Assembly: GCF_029981845.1 (NCBI RefSeq)
Contig: NZ_CP104164.1
Coordinates: 620,001-684,000 of the forward strand
Length of the DNA stretch: 64,000 nucleotides
From: Candidatus Bandiella numerosa
GTDB taxonomy: Bacteria > Pseudomonadota > Alphaproteobacteria > Rickettsiales > Midichloriaceae
Reading direction: 5' to 3'
Every line of letters begins with the position of its first letter. Position 1 is the first letter of the stretch. Under the pieces are notes generated by a model. It was not told the DNA's origin and did not search any database. It saw only the letters and a program-made list of their open reading frames with translations. Position numbers and translations under genes: made by a program. Shown piece by piece: positions 27,426 through 36,415 of the stretch.

Positions 27426-30089
27426 TCAATTAATCATTTGATTATATACATCATTAACTATATTTTGTATATCCTGGGTATTAAGAATTTTGCTTTCTTT
27501 GTTATTATTAAATTGTAATTTTACTAATAAATGAATTACATCTAGTTGCTTTTGATGATCAATTGCTAACCTTTCTTTAAAATTATTGTACAAATTAAGT
27601 AAAAGCCTTTTTCTACCTAAAAAAGAATAGGATATAGATTGTTTTAGAATTTTTTCAGCATCGTCATTGCTCAAAGATTGCTGATTGTTTATTAAGGAAT
27701 ATATATATGGTTCAGAATTATCATTAAAAGCATTCCAATTTTTTAATTTCCAATAAACATTAGTTCGCACAGAATCTGCCGAATTTGATAAATCACCTTC
27801 CAATATTTCTATTGCCTTATCATATTCTTCAGCTTGTGACAAGGCTTCGGCATATAGATAATTTCTAGATACAATTATCTGACCTGAAAGGTTATTTGAT
27901 GATTCGGTATCTAGATATTTAATAACGTCCTTAGGTCTATTTAATTCTAAATATACCTCTAGTAATTTATTTAATGTTGCTTCTTTTTGATACCCAATTA
28001 ATCTAAATTTGTATTGATGCTCTAAAATACTAGCTGCTCTTTGTAACAAATCTAATTGAATTAAATTATCAGATAATTTTAGTGCAATTTTATCGCCCTC
28101 GCTACCAATTGGGTTCAAATCACTAAATTCATCAAATATTGCAACTTTTTCAAATGCTGAATACTTTTCACCAGTGGTAGTTAGAAATATGCTGGTGAAT
28201 GTTTTAGTCATATTTTCTCTTGCTATTAATGAATCAACTTTATCTGGAAAATACTTGTTAATAATTCTCCAGGTTAGCAGGGAATTGATATAATCCTCTT
28301 TCATCAAGTAAAGTTCCGCAATTTTATTCAAAACTTCTATTTCCATAGCAGAATTTCTGATCTTAAAATCTAACATCTGCAACTTATTAATAGCGACATC
28401 TACATCAATAATTTTATTTTTGAATTCATAATCAATATAATCAAATTCACATTTGGAACTATAGTACAGAGAATTAGGAACATCCTTACATTTAGTCAAA
28501 AATTTGAACTGCGCCTTATGATTTAAAAGATGCTTTTGTAAATTGGCTATCTCATAATACATTTCTGCCTCGTCTTCACCATTTAACTTGAACTCAGAGA
28601 GCTCCTTTACAGTATTTTGAGCTGCGTAAAAATAATTATGTTTTATCAAAAATTTAAGCTCAAAAAGCTTTAATTTAGTTAGTATGTTTTTTGGATATTG
28701 GTTTAAAAAAACTTCGTTAGATTTGGAAAAAATCTCAATCAAGTTATTGCTTAGATTACTATCCTTCTCATTTGGTAAACTTATTATATCTTGCCAAAGC
28801 CTCACCTCATTTAAATTTTTAACTGGCACTGTGGATAAATCAATTCTATTTATTATATTATCAGCCTTTTTATAATCTCCTTTCATATAAGTTGATACCG
28901 CACATATCAGCAAAAAATCAAATTTATTTTTTAGTAAGGGGTTATTAATGTAAGAATATTTTAGATAGGTATCAGCTTCGGGATAAAATCCGTTTGCTAG
29001 GTTAAGCAATGCAAGATTTATTCTAAATTTATATTGCTCATCAATAGAGCTATCATATACCTTTTTTTTCAATATTTTTTCTACTTCTACATAATTTTTA
29101 AAATCTTTCTCATAGGGCTTTAACGTTAAGATACCATCACTATTTTCAAATTCAGGTAACCTTGAAAAGCCAGAAGCCTGATAAATGGAATTACCATCGG
29201 AAGAGTTATATTTAGAGGAAATATTTAGTCCATATTTTGAAATAATCCAAAACAAATTATTATCCTTATTAAAAATTAGTCCATCAGATTTTTCTGCAAT
29301 CGCTATTCCTTGGACTGTTGACATTATATCTAAATCAACATACGAAAAATAATTTTTTATGGAATATTGATAGTTTTTCACTGCTAATATAGTGGTTTTG
29401 TCTCCATTGATTGGATCAATAAATGATATGATTTTTGACTCTCCTAGTTTTTGAGTACTAAATTCTATTGTAGCAGTTGGTATTTCAAACGGTTTTGATA
29501 GAAAATTAATAATTTTTTGCTGTACTTTTTGACCAGATATTTTTATTTCCACAGAATTATGATCTTTAAAAACCGAGATATATTTTCTATCAATATTTTT
29601 TCCGATTAATTTAAATACTAAACATGTACTTTCTTTCCCAATATCATAAATATAAAAATTATCGATTAATGCGTGTTCAACTACTTGGCTATTAATGTAA
29701 TTGTTTAAAAGTTTAACAGTGGTAGGTATTTTTTTATCAAAAATGACATATAGATGCTCATTTTTGATATATGAAGCCATATTAACCGGTTCAGCCCAAG
29801 GAAAAATTATATTTGTGTTTTCAATGTTTTGTTCAGCAATAATATCTAATTTGTTTTGAACGGGTTTAGGTGTCTTTACTTTTTCTATCGCCTTAGTCTC
29901 AACTTTTTTGACAGCTTTAGGAACAGTGCTTTGAATTTTGTTTAATTTTGTTTTTGGTAAATTTTTAAGCTGTTGCAATAGATTATATGGGCCATTTGTA
30001 TTGTCTCCGTAACAATACGATGATCCGAAAAAAAATATTATTAATGCTAAACAATATATAAAATTTATGGTCTTTATTTTCACAAGCAA
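27426..30089 (-). CDS. Large secreted repeat protein, TPR-like, unknown function
   Basis: An 887-residue protein with an N-terminal signal (hydrophobic stretch FIYCLALIIFFFGSSYCYG). There is no ATG start before residue 100; a TTG at 30089 or a GTG at 30083 must be used. A Lys/Thr/Pro/Val-rich linker (about residues 45-80) leads into a beta-rich domain (about 90-300), then a long helical region with degenerate tetratricopeptide-like repeats (for example LNLANGFYPEADTYL and LIQLDLLQRAASILEHQY). Probably periplasmic, possibly a scaffold. I recognise no named family; uncharacterised large TPR proteins of this shape occur in alphaproteobacteria. Confidence 0.75.
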   Translation of the reverse strand: MLVKIKTINFIYCLALIIFFFGSSYCYGDNTNGPYNLLQQLKNLPKTKLNKIQSTVPKAVKKVETKAIEKVKTPKPVQNKLDIIAEQNIENTNIIFPWAEPVNMASYIKNEHLYVIFDKKIPTTVKLLNNYINSQVVEHALIDNFYIYDIGKESTCLVFKLIGKNIDRKYISVFKDHNSVEIKISGQKVQQKIINFLSKPFEIPTATIEFSTQKLGESKIISFIDPINGDKTTILAVKNYQYSIKNYFSYVDLDIMSTVQGIAIAEKSDGLIFNKDNNLFWIISKYGLNISSKYNSSDGNSIYQASGFSRLPEFENSDGILTLKPYEKDFKNYVEVEKILKKKVYDSSIDEQYKFRINLALLNLANGFYPEADTYLKYSYINNPLLKNKFDFLLICAVSTYMKGDYKKADNIINRIDLSTVPVKNLNEVRLWQDIISLPNEKDSNLSNNLIEIFSKSNEVFLNQYPKNILTKLKLFELKFLIKHNYFYAAQNTVKELSEFKLNGEDEAEMYYEIANLQKHLLNHKAQFKFLTKCKDVPNSLYYSSKCEFDYIDYEFKNKIIDVDVAINKLQMLDFKIRNSAMEIEVLNKIAELYLMKEDYINSLLTWRIINKYFPDKVDSLIARENMTKTFTSIFLTTTGEKYSAFEKVAIFDEFSDLNPIGSEGDKIALKLSDNLIQLDLLQRAASILEHQYKFRLIGYQKEATLNKLLEVYLELNRPKDVIKYLDTESSNNLSGQIIVSRNYLYAEALSQAEEYDKAIEILEGDLSNSADSVRTNVYWKLKNWNAFNDNSEPYIYSLINNQQSLSNDDAEKILKQSISYSFLGRKRLLLNLYNNFKERLAIDHQKQLDVIHLLVKLQFNNNKESKILNTQDIQNIVNDVYNQMIN

Positions 30090-30168
30090 ACTACGGTAGT
30101 AAATAACTGTTTGATAATTTTAAGCTTACTGATAATATTCATTTTGTAAATTATCAATATCATTTTTC

Positions 30169-31212
30169 ATGGAAAATAACAAAATTAAAAATAAAACTGC
30201 TGTGATAATATATAATTTAGGAGGGCCAAACAGCAGAAATGAAATAGGATTTTTCCTGTTTAACCTATTTTATGACAAAAACATTGTTAATTTGCCTAAC
30301 CCTTTCAGATATATACTTGCTAAGCTAATTTCTAAATTAAGAAAAAAAGGAGCTATGAGGAATTATGATAAATTAGGTGGAAAATCACCATTATTTGTCA
30401 ATACGATAAAACAAGCGGAAGCTCTTCAGGAAAAGCTTGATAAAGATCGGTATGAAGTTTTTATTAGTATGAATTTTTGTCATCCATTGCCACAGGAAAC
30501 CATAAAACAAATAGTTAAATATAATCCAACAGATATAATTCTAATTCCTCTATATCCACAGTTTTCTACGACTACTACAGCCTCGTTTTTAGAAAAATGG
30601 GATGTAGCTTTCAAAAACTCTGGTCTAAATTGTCCTCAAAAAATTACCTGTTGTTACTATTCTCAAAAAGAATTTATTTTATCAGCCACAAAAATTTTTC
30701 ATACGGCATATCATAAGGCCTTAATAAAAAATGGCAAACCTTATGTAATATTTGTAGCGCATGGCTTGCCAGAAAAAATAATTAAATCAGGTGATCCTTA
30801 TCAATGGCAAGTGCAAAATACTGCAAGATTGATAGTTGAAGCAGCAGATATTCATGATCTAGATTATGTGTTAGCTTATCAAAGTAGAGTAGGGCCGGTA
30901 TCATGGATTAAACCTTACGCTGATGAAATTATAATCGAGGCCTCAAAAAAGAATAAAAATATACTGGTGGTGCCCATTTCATTTGTATCAGAGCATGTTG
31001 AGACTTTGGTTGAATTGGATATCGAATATAATGAATTAGCAATAGAAAATGGTGCAAAAGCATATCATAGGACAAAAACAGTAAGTGAAGATGATAAATT
31101 TATTGAAGGACTGAAGAATATAGTTATGGGTGAAGTATATAAGGTCGCCTCATGCCCAAGCAAGTTTTGTAGATGTTTTCAAAAACCTCATTCAATAAAT
31201 GCCAAAAATTGA
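30169..31212 (+). CDS. hemH: Ferrochelatase
   Basis: HemH inserts iron into protoporphyrin IX, the last step of haem synthesis, at the inner membrane. The 347-residue protein has the N-terminal IYNLGGP motif, NFCHPLPQETIKQI, PLYPQFSTTTTASF, the active-site histidine in FVAHGLPEKII, and FVSEHVETLVELDIEY. The C-terminus carries Cys329, Cys334 and Cys336, and there is Cys155 in the core, an arrangement resembling [2Fe-2S] ferrochelatases. The stop overlaps the lipB start by 14 bases. Confidence 0.95.
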   Translation: MENNKIKNKTAVIIYNLGGPNSRNEIGFFLFNLFYDKNIVNLPNPFRYILAKLISKLRKKGAMRNYDKLGGKSPLFVNTIKQAEALQEKLDKDRYEVFISMNFCHPLPQETIKQIVKYNPTDIILIPLYPQFSTTTTASFLEKWDVAFKNSGLNCPQKITCCYYSQKEFILSATKIFHTAYHKALIKNGKPYVIFVAHGLPEKIIKSGDPYQWQVQNTARLIVEAADIHDLDYVLAYQSRVGPVSWIKPYADEIIIEASKKNKNILVVPISFVSEHVETLVELDIEYNELAIENGAKAYHRTKTVSEDDKFIEGLKNIVMGEVYKVASCPSKFCRCFQKPHSINAKN

Positions 31213-31864
31213 TTTTATTTATTCTTACAATCCAATAGATTATGATTTTGCAATTGATTTTATGCATGCCAAAGTGCAAAAAATTATTGAGGAGAATGAG
31301 AATCAAGCGGTATGGTTGTTAGAGCACCCTAGCATATATACACTTGGAAGAAGTGCAGTGAGTACTGATATTAAAAATATGATAGATATACCTTTTATCA
31401 ACACTGATAGAGGCGGAAAAATCACTTATCATGGGCCTGGACAAAAAATAGTTTATGTTATGCTTGATTTAAAAAAACTTTTTGATGGTAAAATAGATTT
31501 AAAACTTTTTATAAGAATGTTAGAAAATTGGATAATCTCAATTTTTACTCACAATAATATTGTAACTTATGCAGATAAGGAAAATATTGGTATTTGGATT
31601 CATAATGATAATGGTAATAAAAAAATAACCTCAATTGGAATAAAAGTAAAAAAGTGGGTTTCATATCATGGCCTAGCAATAAATGTTAATCCTGACATGA
31701 GCTTTTTTAACAACATTAACCCATGTGGAATACATGATTGCAGAATGACATCAATCTATATGGAAACCAAAAAGTGCCCAGAGAGCAAGGAACTAGACAA
31801 AATTATTAAAAATTGTTTTTTTGACACCTTTAATCTCAAGCTTGACAAGGAATATGAAATTTAA
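31199..31864 (+). CDS. lipB: Octanoyl-ACP:protein N-octanoyltransferase LipB
   Basis: LipB transfers octanoate from ACP to lipoyl domains of dehydrogenase complexes. The 221-residue product has VWLLEHPSIYTLGRS, DRGGKITYHGPGQ, the conserved lysine in ITSIGIKVKKW, and the catalytic cysteine in INPCGIHDCRMTS. Overlaps of 14 bases with hemH and 11 bases with the next gene indicate a tightly coupled operon. Confidence 0.95.
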   Translation: MPKIDFIYSYNPIDYDFAIDFMHAKVQKIIEENENQAVWLLEHPSIYTLGRSAVSTDIKNMIDIPFINTDRGGKITYHGPGQKIVYVMLDLKKLFDGKIDLKLFIRMLENWIISIFTHNNIVTYADKENIGIWIHNDNGNKKITSIGIKVKKWVSYHGLAINVNPDMSFFNNINPCGIHDCRMTSIYMETKKCPESKELDKIIKNCFFDTFNLKLDKEYEI

Positions 31865-32357
31865 ATTTTTTTTACCACTTATATTTTTTATTTTGATTAC
31901 GACACTATTTGCTTTTAAGATAAAATTAAACGATAAATTTGAGAGTGTTATAGATTTAGAAGGCAATAGGTTAAGCTTTCTCAACATGAAAAGCATTATA
32001 ACAGGAGGTGAAATTAAGCTCAAAAGTAATAAAAATAAGTATATATTGTTACATTTTTTTTCAACCTGGTGTAAAGAGTGCATAGAAGAGGTATCAGAAT
32101 TAAAAGTTTTTCAAAATGAAGGTATATTTTTATATGGTTTTGTAATTGATGAAGAGCGAAGCGTTGTAATTGATTGGCTAAAAAAAAATGGCAATTATTA
32201 TGAGGATATATTCATTATAAATTCAAAATTATACCAAAGCATGAAATTAAATACATTTCCGATTACATTTGTTATAAATTCGGCCAGTAAAGAGATTATT
32301 GAAGTGATTAATGGGCGAATAGATAATCAAAAATTAAAAATAATTATTTCAGAATAA
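31854..32357 (+). CDS. Thioredoxin-like thiol-disulfide protein (CcmG/TlpA type)
   Basis: A membrane-anchored thioredoxin-fold protein of 167 residues from the ATG at 31854, which has a GACAAGGA ribosome binding site and overlaps lipB by 11 bases; the upstream in-frame ATG at 31821 is less likely. Seen: an N-terminal signal anchor, the redox motif STWCKEC, and the cis-proline segment NTFPITFVI. In family terms it resembles CcmG/DsbE, which reduces apocytochrome c, fitting its place after hemH. It has an extended region before the thioredoxin core. Confidence 0.85.
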   Translation: MKFKFFLPLIFFILITTLFAFKIKLNDKFESVIDLEGNRLSFLNMKSIITGGEIKLKSNKNKYILLHFFSTWCKECIEEVSELKVFQNEGIFLYGFVIDEERSVVIDWLKKNGNYYEDIFIINSKLYQSMKLNTFPITFVINSASKEIIEVINGRIDNQKLKIIISE

Positions 32358-32358
32358 A

Positions 32359-32793
32359 ATGGAAAATAATGCAGAAGAAAGGCAGATAAAATCATTAAAA
32401 AGAATTATTAAAAATTTAGATAAGGAGATTGGCAATTTAACTATTGAGAAAAATACTCTGATCAATGTCATAAATATTTTAAATGCTAAATTAACAAATT
32501 TACTGGCTGAAATTGAGGAAGAAAAAAAGCTATCTAAGGAGTTTTTAATTTTTGAGTTTGATAAATTTTTCGAGTTATCTAAAACGAAAATGCAAAAAAT
32601 TAATGAAGAAAAAGAGTTGAACATATCTCAACTAAATTTATTAATTGACGATCTAAAAGAAAAATATGATGAGCAAAAAAAATATGAAAATCTGTTAGAT
32701 AAGTCTAATTCCAGAATAAAATATCTTCACAATCAGAATGAACAAAAAAAATTAGATGAACTAGCTCAGCAAAAACGAGATTACAAATTCTAG
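32359..32793 (+). CDS. Coiled-coil hypothetical protein
   Basis: A 144-residue protein made almost wholly of charged heptad repeats (Lys, Glu, Leu, Ile), predicted as one long coiled coil from about residue 5 to 135. There is no signal peptide and no recognised domain. The ATG is 1 base after the stop of the thioredoxin-like gene, so it is the fourth member of the hemH operon. Function unknown; a structural or adaptor role is the most that can be inferred. Confidence 0.75.
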   Translation: MENNAEERQIKSLKRIIKNLDKEIGNLTIEKNTLINVINILNAKLTNLLAEIEEEKKLSKEFLIFEFDKFFELSKTKMQKINEEKELNISQLNLLIDDLKEKYDEQKKYENLLDKSNSRIKYLHNQNEQKKLDELAQQKRDYKF

Positions 32794-32860
32794 CAATAAT
32801 ACTTTTTGGCTCTGTATATAAATTATATTAATGTATTGCAAAATTCCTAATTGCAATTAA

Positions 32861-32926
32861 CTCTCATTTGCATTATCTTGTCAAAAGGTAATAATTCTCA
32901 TTCGCATCTTAACTTGAGTGAGAATT
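32861..32926. promoter_or_regulatory. Possible operator: direct and inverted CTCATT repeats
   Basis: CTCATTTGCAT (32863-32873) and CTCATTCGCAT (32897-32907) are near-identical direct repeats, and AATTCTCA (32893-32900) with TGAGAATT (32919-32926) is a perfect inverted pair. The block lies 28 bases before the start of the orphan gene at 32954. The GAATGAGAAT-type core looks like Fur-family binding sites. The 12-mer also appears inverted at 35436-35447. This is inference only. Confidence 0.35.
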
Positions 32927-32953
32927 GATTAAAAAACAATTTTGGAGTTATTT

Positions 32954-33499
32954 ATGAGTATAGTATGTGAATCAGGTATCGGGCATGTAGCTGGTCATTT
33001 TATGGAACAATTATATAATCAATATACTAAAAGTGTTAGTAGCAAAGTAGGATATTTTATACATGAATTTATTGTAGAGCCAATTATTGACTACATGATC
33101 TGTAATGGTAATCCTGTCAACCAACTAAAAGATATTATTAATAAATTAAATTTTACTGATATATTGCTAATAACAGCGAAATTTTACATAAATTATAAGA
33201 TTTCAGTAGGCATAAATGAAAGCTTGGCTTCACATTTAGAAGTAGAAACTATTCCAATGAAATGCTCTACATTTATTATAGCTCCATTGGTTATTATAAG
33301 TAGTATGGTAGCATCATCAAGTTTTGACTACTGTATGGAGTATCTATTAAGTAACTTATATACATCTGATAACAGTACACATACTACCCCAAAAAATAAT
33401 TATATGGACTCAAACACTCATTCTAATGAATTACAGTGTGGAATTATGGACTGGTATTCAAACACTAGAGAACCTGATGGTGAAGAGAGTTTTAATTAA
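32954..33499 (+). CDS. Orphan hypothetical protein
   Basis: A 181-residue protein starting at the ATG at 32954, preceded by GGAG at a good distance; a TTG at 32942 is the alternative. It has two moderately hydrophobic segments (about residues 76-92 and 108-128) that could be membrane helices, and a polar Asn/Ser/Thr-rich tail (after about 140). No family is recognised. It stands alone before dnaA behind a possible operator. Its size, isolation and lack of motifs make it lineage-specific by appearance; an effector role is possible but not shown. Confidence 0.6.
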   Translation: MSIVCESGIGHVAGHFMEQLYNQYTKSVSSKVGYFIHEFIVEPIIDYMICNGNPVNQLKDIINKLNFTDILLITAKFYINYKISVGINESLASHLEVETIPMKCSTFIIAPLVIISSMVASSSFDYCMEYLLSNLYTSDNSTHTTPKNNYMDSNTHSNELQCGIMDWYSNTREPDGEESFN

Positions 33500-33909
33500 T
33501 CGAGTGATAATCACATTGGGTATGAAGTATTAAAATAACCCGAGTGACAGTTGAGAGTAATGAATAAGTTTTTGCTAATAGTGCGCTTATAGTATCTGAA
33601 TTGATAATTTGTTAGATCTGCTAAAAGTTGCCTGGGATATTACGAATAAATGCCAATTCAGTATTATTAAAAAAATAATTAAATAGGCTTGACATTTTAC
33701 ATTCAAAAGAACTTCTAAGGTTGAAGTTAGTCAACAATTTTATTAATAAAATATGCAATTATTTTTCTTTACGAATAAATAAAAAAGAGTAGTTTGATAA
33801 TACTTTAAACAACATTGATGATTATTTATAACAGGCTGTAATTCATGATTATAGGCTTGTATAGGTCAATGTCTAAAACCAAAAACTCAAATAATTTATA
33901 TTCACTATT
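33500..33909. other. Intergenic region upstream of dnaA
   Basis: No gene is supported in these 410 bases. CGAGTGA is repeated at both ends of a GGGT/ACCC hairpin near 33520-33560. I looked for DnaA boxes (TTATNCACA) on both strands and found none, so there is no basis to call oriC. A TTGACA at 33689-33694 has no convincing -10 partner. Confidence 0.5.
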
Positions 33910-35376
33910 ATGCAACTAGCTTATAATTTACCTTCTTTATCTGATAACAAAAATAAGCATATTGAAGAAATAAAAAGCAATTCAATATGGGTAAATATAT
34001 TGAATAAAATAAGTGAAAGTGAACAGGATTCTCAGTTAAATAATTTGCTAAATGATGCAAAATTCATTGAAATAAAAAACAATATTTTAGTTTTTGCTGT
34101 TAAAGATAAGTTTACAAGAGAAACATTGATCAGGAATTATTTTTTGATTATTAAGAGGCAGATTGCTGAAATTGACGATAACATAAAAATGGTCTCAATT
34201 ACTGTTGATATCAGTATTGATAACAATAATCCACTTGATGGTAATTTATTAGCAGAAAGTAATGCAATAAACAGTGAATCAGATCAAAAAAGAAATTTAG
34301 AAAGTGATATCTTTTCTAAAGCTAATCCTAAATTTACTTTTAATAATTATGTAACAGGTGAATCTAATATCGTTGCGTATAAAATTACTAAAGACATTGC
34401 AATGCAGAATGTAGATTATAATCACAACAATGTATTCTATATCCACTCTCATGTTGGAATGGGGAAAACTCATTTATTGCAATCCATTGTGAATGAAATA
34501 AATAATTGCGATGAGGATGCTGAAAATAAAGAAAATAGTAATGGTAATATTCGTAAATGCAAAGCTGGTTATTTAAGTGCAGAAAGATTCATGCATAATT
34601 TTGTCAACGCTGTGAAAAACAACACACTTTTTAATTTAAGAAACAAAATCAGTGAAGTAGATATATTCTTAATAGATGATCTACAATTTATATGCGGCAA
34701 GGAAAGCACACAGAAGGAATTTGCATTAATACTTAATTCGCTTATCGAATCAGGAAAAAAGATAATTATTGCATCTAGTGTGCCATGCCATATGCTTGAG
34801 CTTAATGATGAGCGCACAAAATCGATACTTAGATCGAGTAATACGATTTATATTGAGAAATGTGATTATGAGTTACGCTTTAGGATATTAAGTAGTTATA
34901 ACAAGAGCAATAACATTCTTCAATTTGAGGAAAATATACTAAAGATGGTGGCCGATAAAATAACGACAAGCGTCAGGGAGTTGGAGGCGGGATTAAATAA
35001 TTTAACAACCTATTTGAGCATATCAGGAAAAAAAGCAACAAGCGATAACATATGTAAATATATTCAAAATTATATCAAAAGTAATACAAAGAAAGTTACT
35101 ATATCGTCAATAATAAGCGCCGTTGCTAAATATTATAAAATATCGTTATCTGACATTGAATCTAAAAAAAGAACACAGAAGCTAGTTATAGGAAGGCAGA
35201 TTATTGCTTATCTTGCTAAAGAAATGACAACGAATAGTCTTAAGATTATAGGAGAAAAAATAGGAGACAGAGATCACTCCACAGTTTTGTATTATTTAAA
35301 AAAAATAGAGATTTCAATAAAAGAAAATGAACAGTTAGTTAATGATATTGATTCTATTAGGAGTTCTATTGTATAA
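33910..35376 (+). CDS. dnaA: Chromosomal replication initiator DnaA
   Basis: DnaA binds origin DnaA boxes and opens the duplex in its ATP form. The 488-residue protein has the N-terminal oligomerisation domain, a variable linker, the AAA+ domain with Walker A in HVGMGKTHLLQSI and Walker B in FLIDDLQFI, and the DNA-binding domain IV ending in DRDHSTVLYYLKK, the DnaA signature. The P-loop reads HSHVGMGKT where GGVGLGKT is usual. dnaN does not follow it. Confidence 0.97.
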   Translation: MQLAYNLPSLSDNKNKHIEEIKSNSIWVNILNKISESEQDSQLNNLLNDAKFIEIKNNILVFAVKDKFTRETLIRNYFLIIKRQIAEIDDNIKMVSITVDISIDNNNPLDGNLLAESNAINSESDQKRNLESDIFSKANPKFTFNNYVTGESNIVAYKITKDIAMQNVDYNHNNVFYIHSHVGMGKTHLLQSIVNEINNCDEDAENKENSNGNIRKCKAGYLSAERFMHNFVNAVKNNTLFNLRNKISEVDIFLIDDLQFICGKESTQKEFALILNSLIESGKKIIIASSVPCHMLELNDERTKSILRSSNTIYIEKCDYELRFRILSSYNKSNNILQFEENILKMVADKITTSVRELEAGLNNLTTYLSISGKKATSDNICKYIQNYIKSNTKKVTISSIISAVAKYYKISLSDIESKKRTQKLVIGRQIIAYLAKEMTTNSLKIIGEKIGDRDHSTVLYYLKKIEISIKENEQLVNDIDSIRSSIV

Positions 35377-35576
35377 GTGCACCTAAAGGTTTTATTTGAG
35401 CCTGACTGAGCTTGATCCCAAGAAATAAGACCATGGCGAATGAGAATCATAACTTTAGCAAATTATGAAAGCACATGACCGAAAAATTTTTATTTATGAC
35501 ATCTTTAATACACGTTGAAAATTAAGAAGGAATGATATATATTATGCTTAGGTTTAAAATTATTTCATAAAATTAT

Positions 35577-36296
35577 ATGATGGATTATACAAATTATGCA
35601 CAAACCAGTGTTCAAAGGCCGGGTTATAATGAGGGTCTAAGAATATACATGCTCTCAGTTTTTCAAAACATGGGTATAGCTCTTGTGATTACTGCGCTGG
35701 TTGCTATGTTTACTGCATCATCACCGGTGATGATGAATGCTATATTTTCTACTCCACTAAAGTGGGTTGTAATGTTTGCTCCTATAGGGATGGTGTTCTT
35801 TATGAGTGCTAAGGTTATGTCTATGTCAGTATCTGGTGCTAGAATGTCGCTCTGGGTTTTTTCAGCATTAATGGGGCTTTCTTTGTCCTCTATATTTTAC
35901 GTTTATACCAGTGAAAGTATTGCTAAAGTTTTCTTTATCACTGCTTCGTTGTTTGGTGCAATGACGATTTATGGTCATACAACAAAAAGGGATTTATCTG
36001 GAATGGGCTCCTTTTTAATGATGGGAGTAATGGGGATATTTATTGCAAGCTTAGCTAATATGTTCTTTCAAAGTTCAGCATTAAGCAATGTCTTATCATA
36101 TGTTGGTGTTATCGTCTTTACTCTTTTGACAGCCTATGATGTTCAAATGCTTAAAACGATGTATTATCAAATGGGAGCTACTGGATCAAATGAGATGGCT
36201 CAAAAGACATCAGTATATGGTGCTCTGAGTTTATATATGGATTTTATAAACTTGTTTATTTTCTTACTAAGAATTTTTGGTGTGAGAAGAGACTAG
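35577..36296 (+). CDS. Bax inhibitor-1 family membrane protein (YccA/YbhL)
   Basis: An inner-membrane protein of 239 residues with about seven hydrophobic helices. Seen: an N-terminal segment of YbhL type with NYAQTSVQRPGYNEGLR, and the C-terminal TAYDVQMLKTMYYQ with the conserved aspartate, followed by ALSLYMDFINLFIFLLRIFG. Bacterial BI-1 proteins are pH-sensitive calcium-leak channels or modulators of FtsH. It is monocistronic, with a terminator-like hairpin behind it. Confidence 0.93.
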   Translation: MMDYTNYAQTSVQRPGYNEGLRIYMLSVFQNMGIALVITALVAMFTASSPVMMNAIFSTPLKWVVMFAPIGMVFFMSAKVMSMSVSGARMSLWVFSALMGLSLSSIFYVYTSESIAKVFFITASLFGAMTIYGHTTKRDLSGMGSFLMMGVMGIFIASLANMFFQSSALSNVLSYVGVIVFTLLTAYDVQMLKTMYYQMGATGSNEMAQKTSVYGALSLYMDFINLFIFLLRIFGVRRD

Positions 36297-36308
36297 GTTA
36301 TTCTAAGG

Positions 36309-36337
36309 GATCCGTGCTAATATCAATCGGATCTTTT
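36309..36337 (+). terminator. Terminator-like hairpin after the BI-1 gene
   Basis: GATCCG (36309-36314) pairs with CGGATC (36328-36333) across a 13-base loop, followed immediately by TTTT. It begins 12 bases after the stop codon. The stem is short but GC-rich for this genome. Confidence 0.45.
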
Positions 36338-36341
36338 GGTG

Positions 36342-36372
36342 TATTGCTGATATTAACGGAATATTAGCAATA
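36342..36372 (+). promoter_or_regulatory. 13-bp hairpin upstream of gyrA
   Basis: TATTGCTGATATT (36342-36354) and AATATTAGCAATA (36360-36372) form a 13-pair stem with one G-T pair and the 5-base loop AACGG. It lies 43 bases before the gyrA start. There is no T-run, so it is not a standard terminator; a leader element or protein site is possible. Confidence 0.5.
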
Positions 36373-36415
36373 AAGCGTTTTTAAATTTTATTTTATCATT
36401 TATTAAGTTGTAAAT

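Noticed and set aside
33500..33909. Possible origin of replication upstream of dnaA
   Set aside because: No TTATNCACA-type box seen on either strand and no clear AT-rich 13-mer array; an AT-rich gap alone is not evidence.
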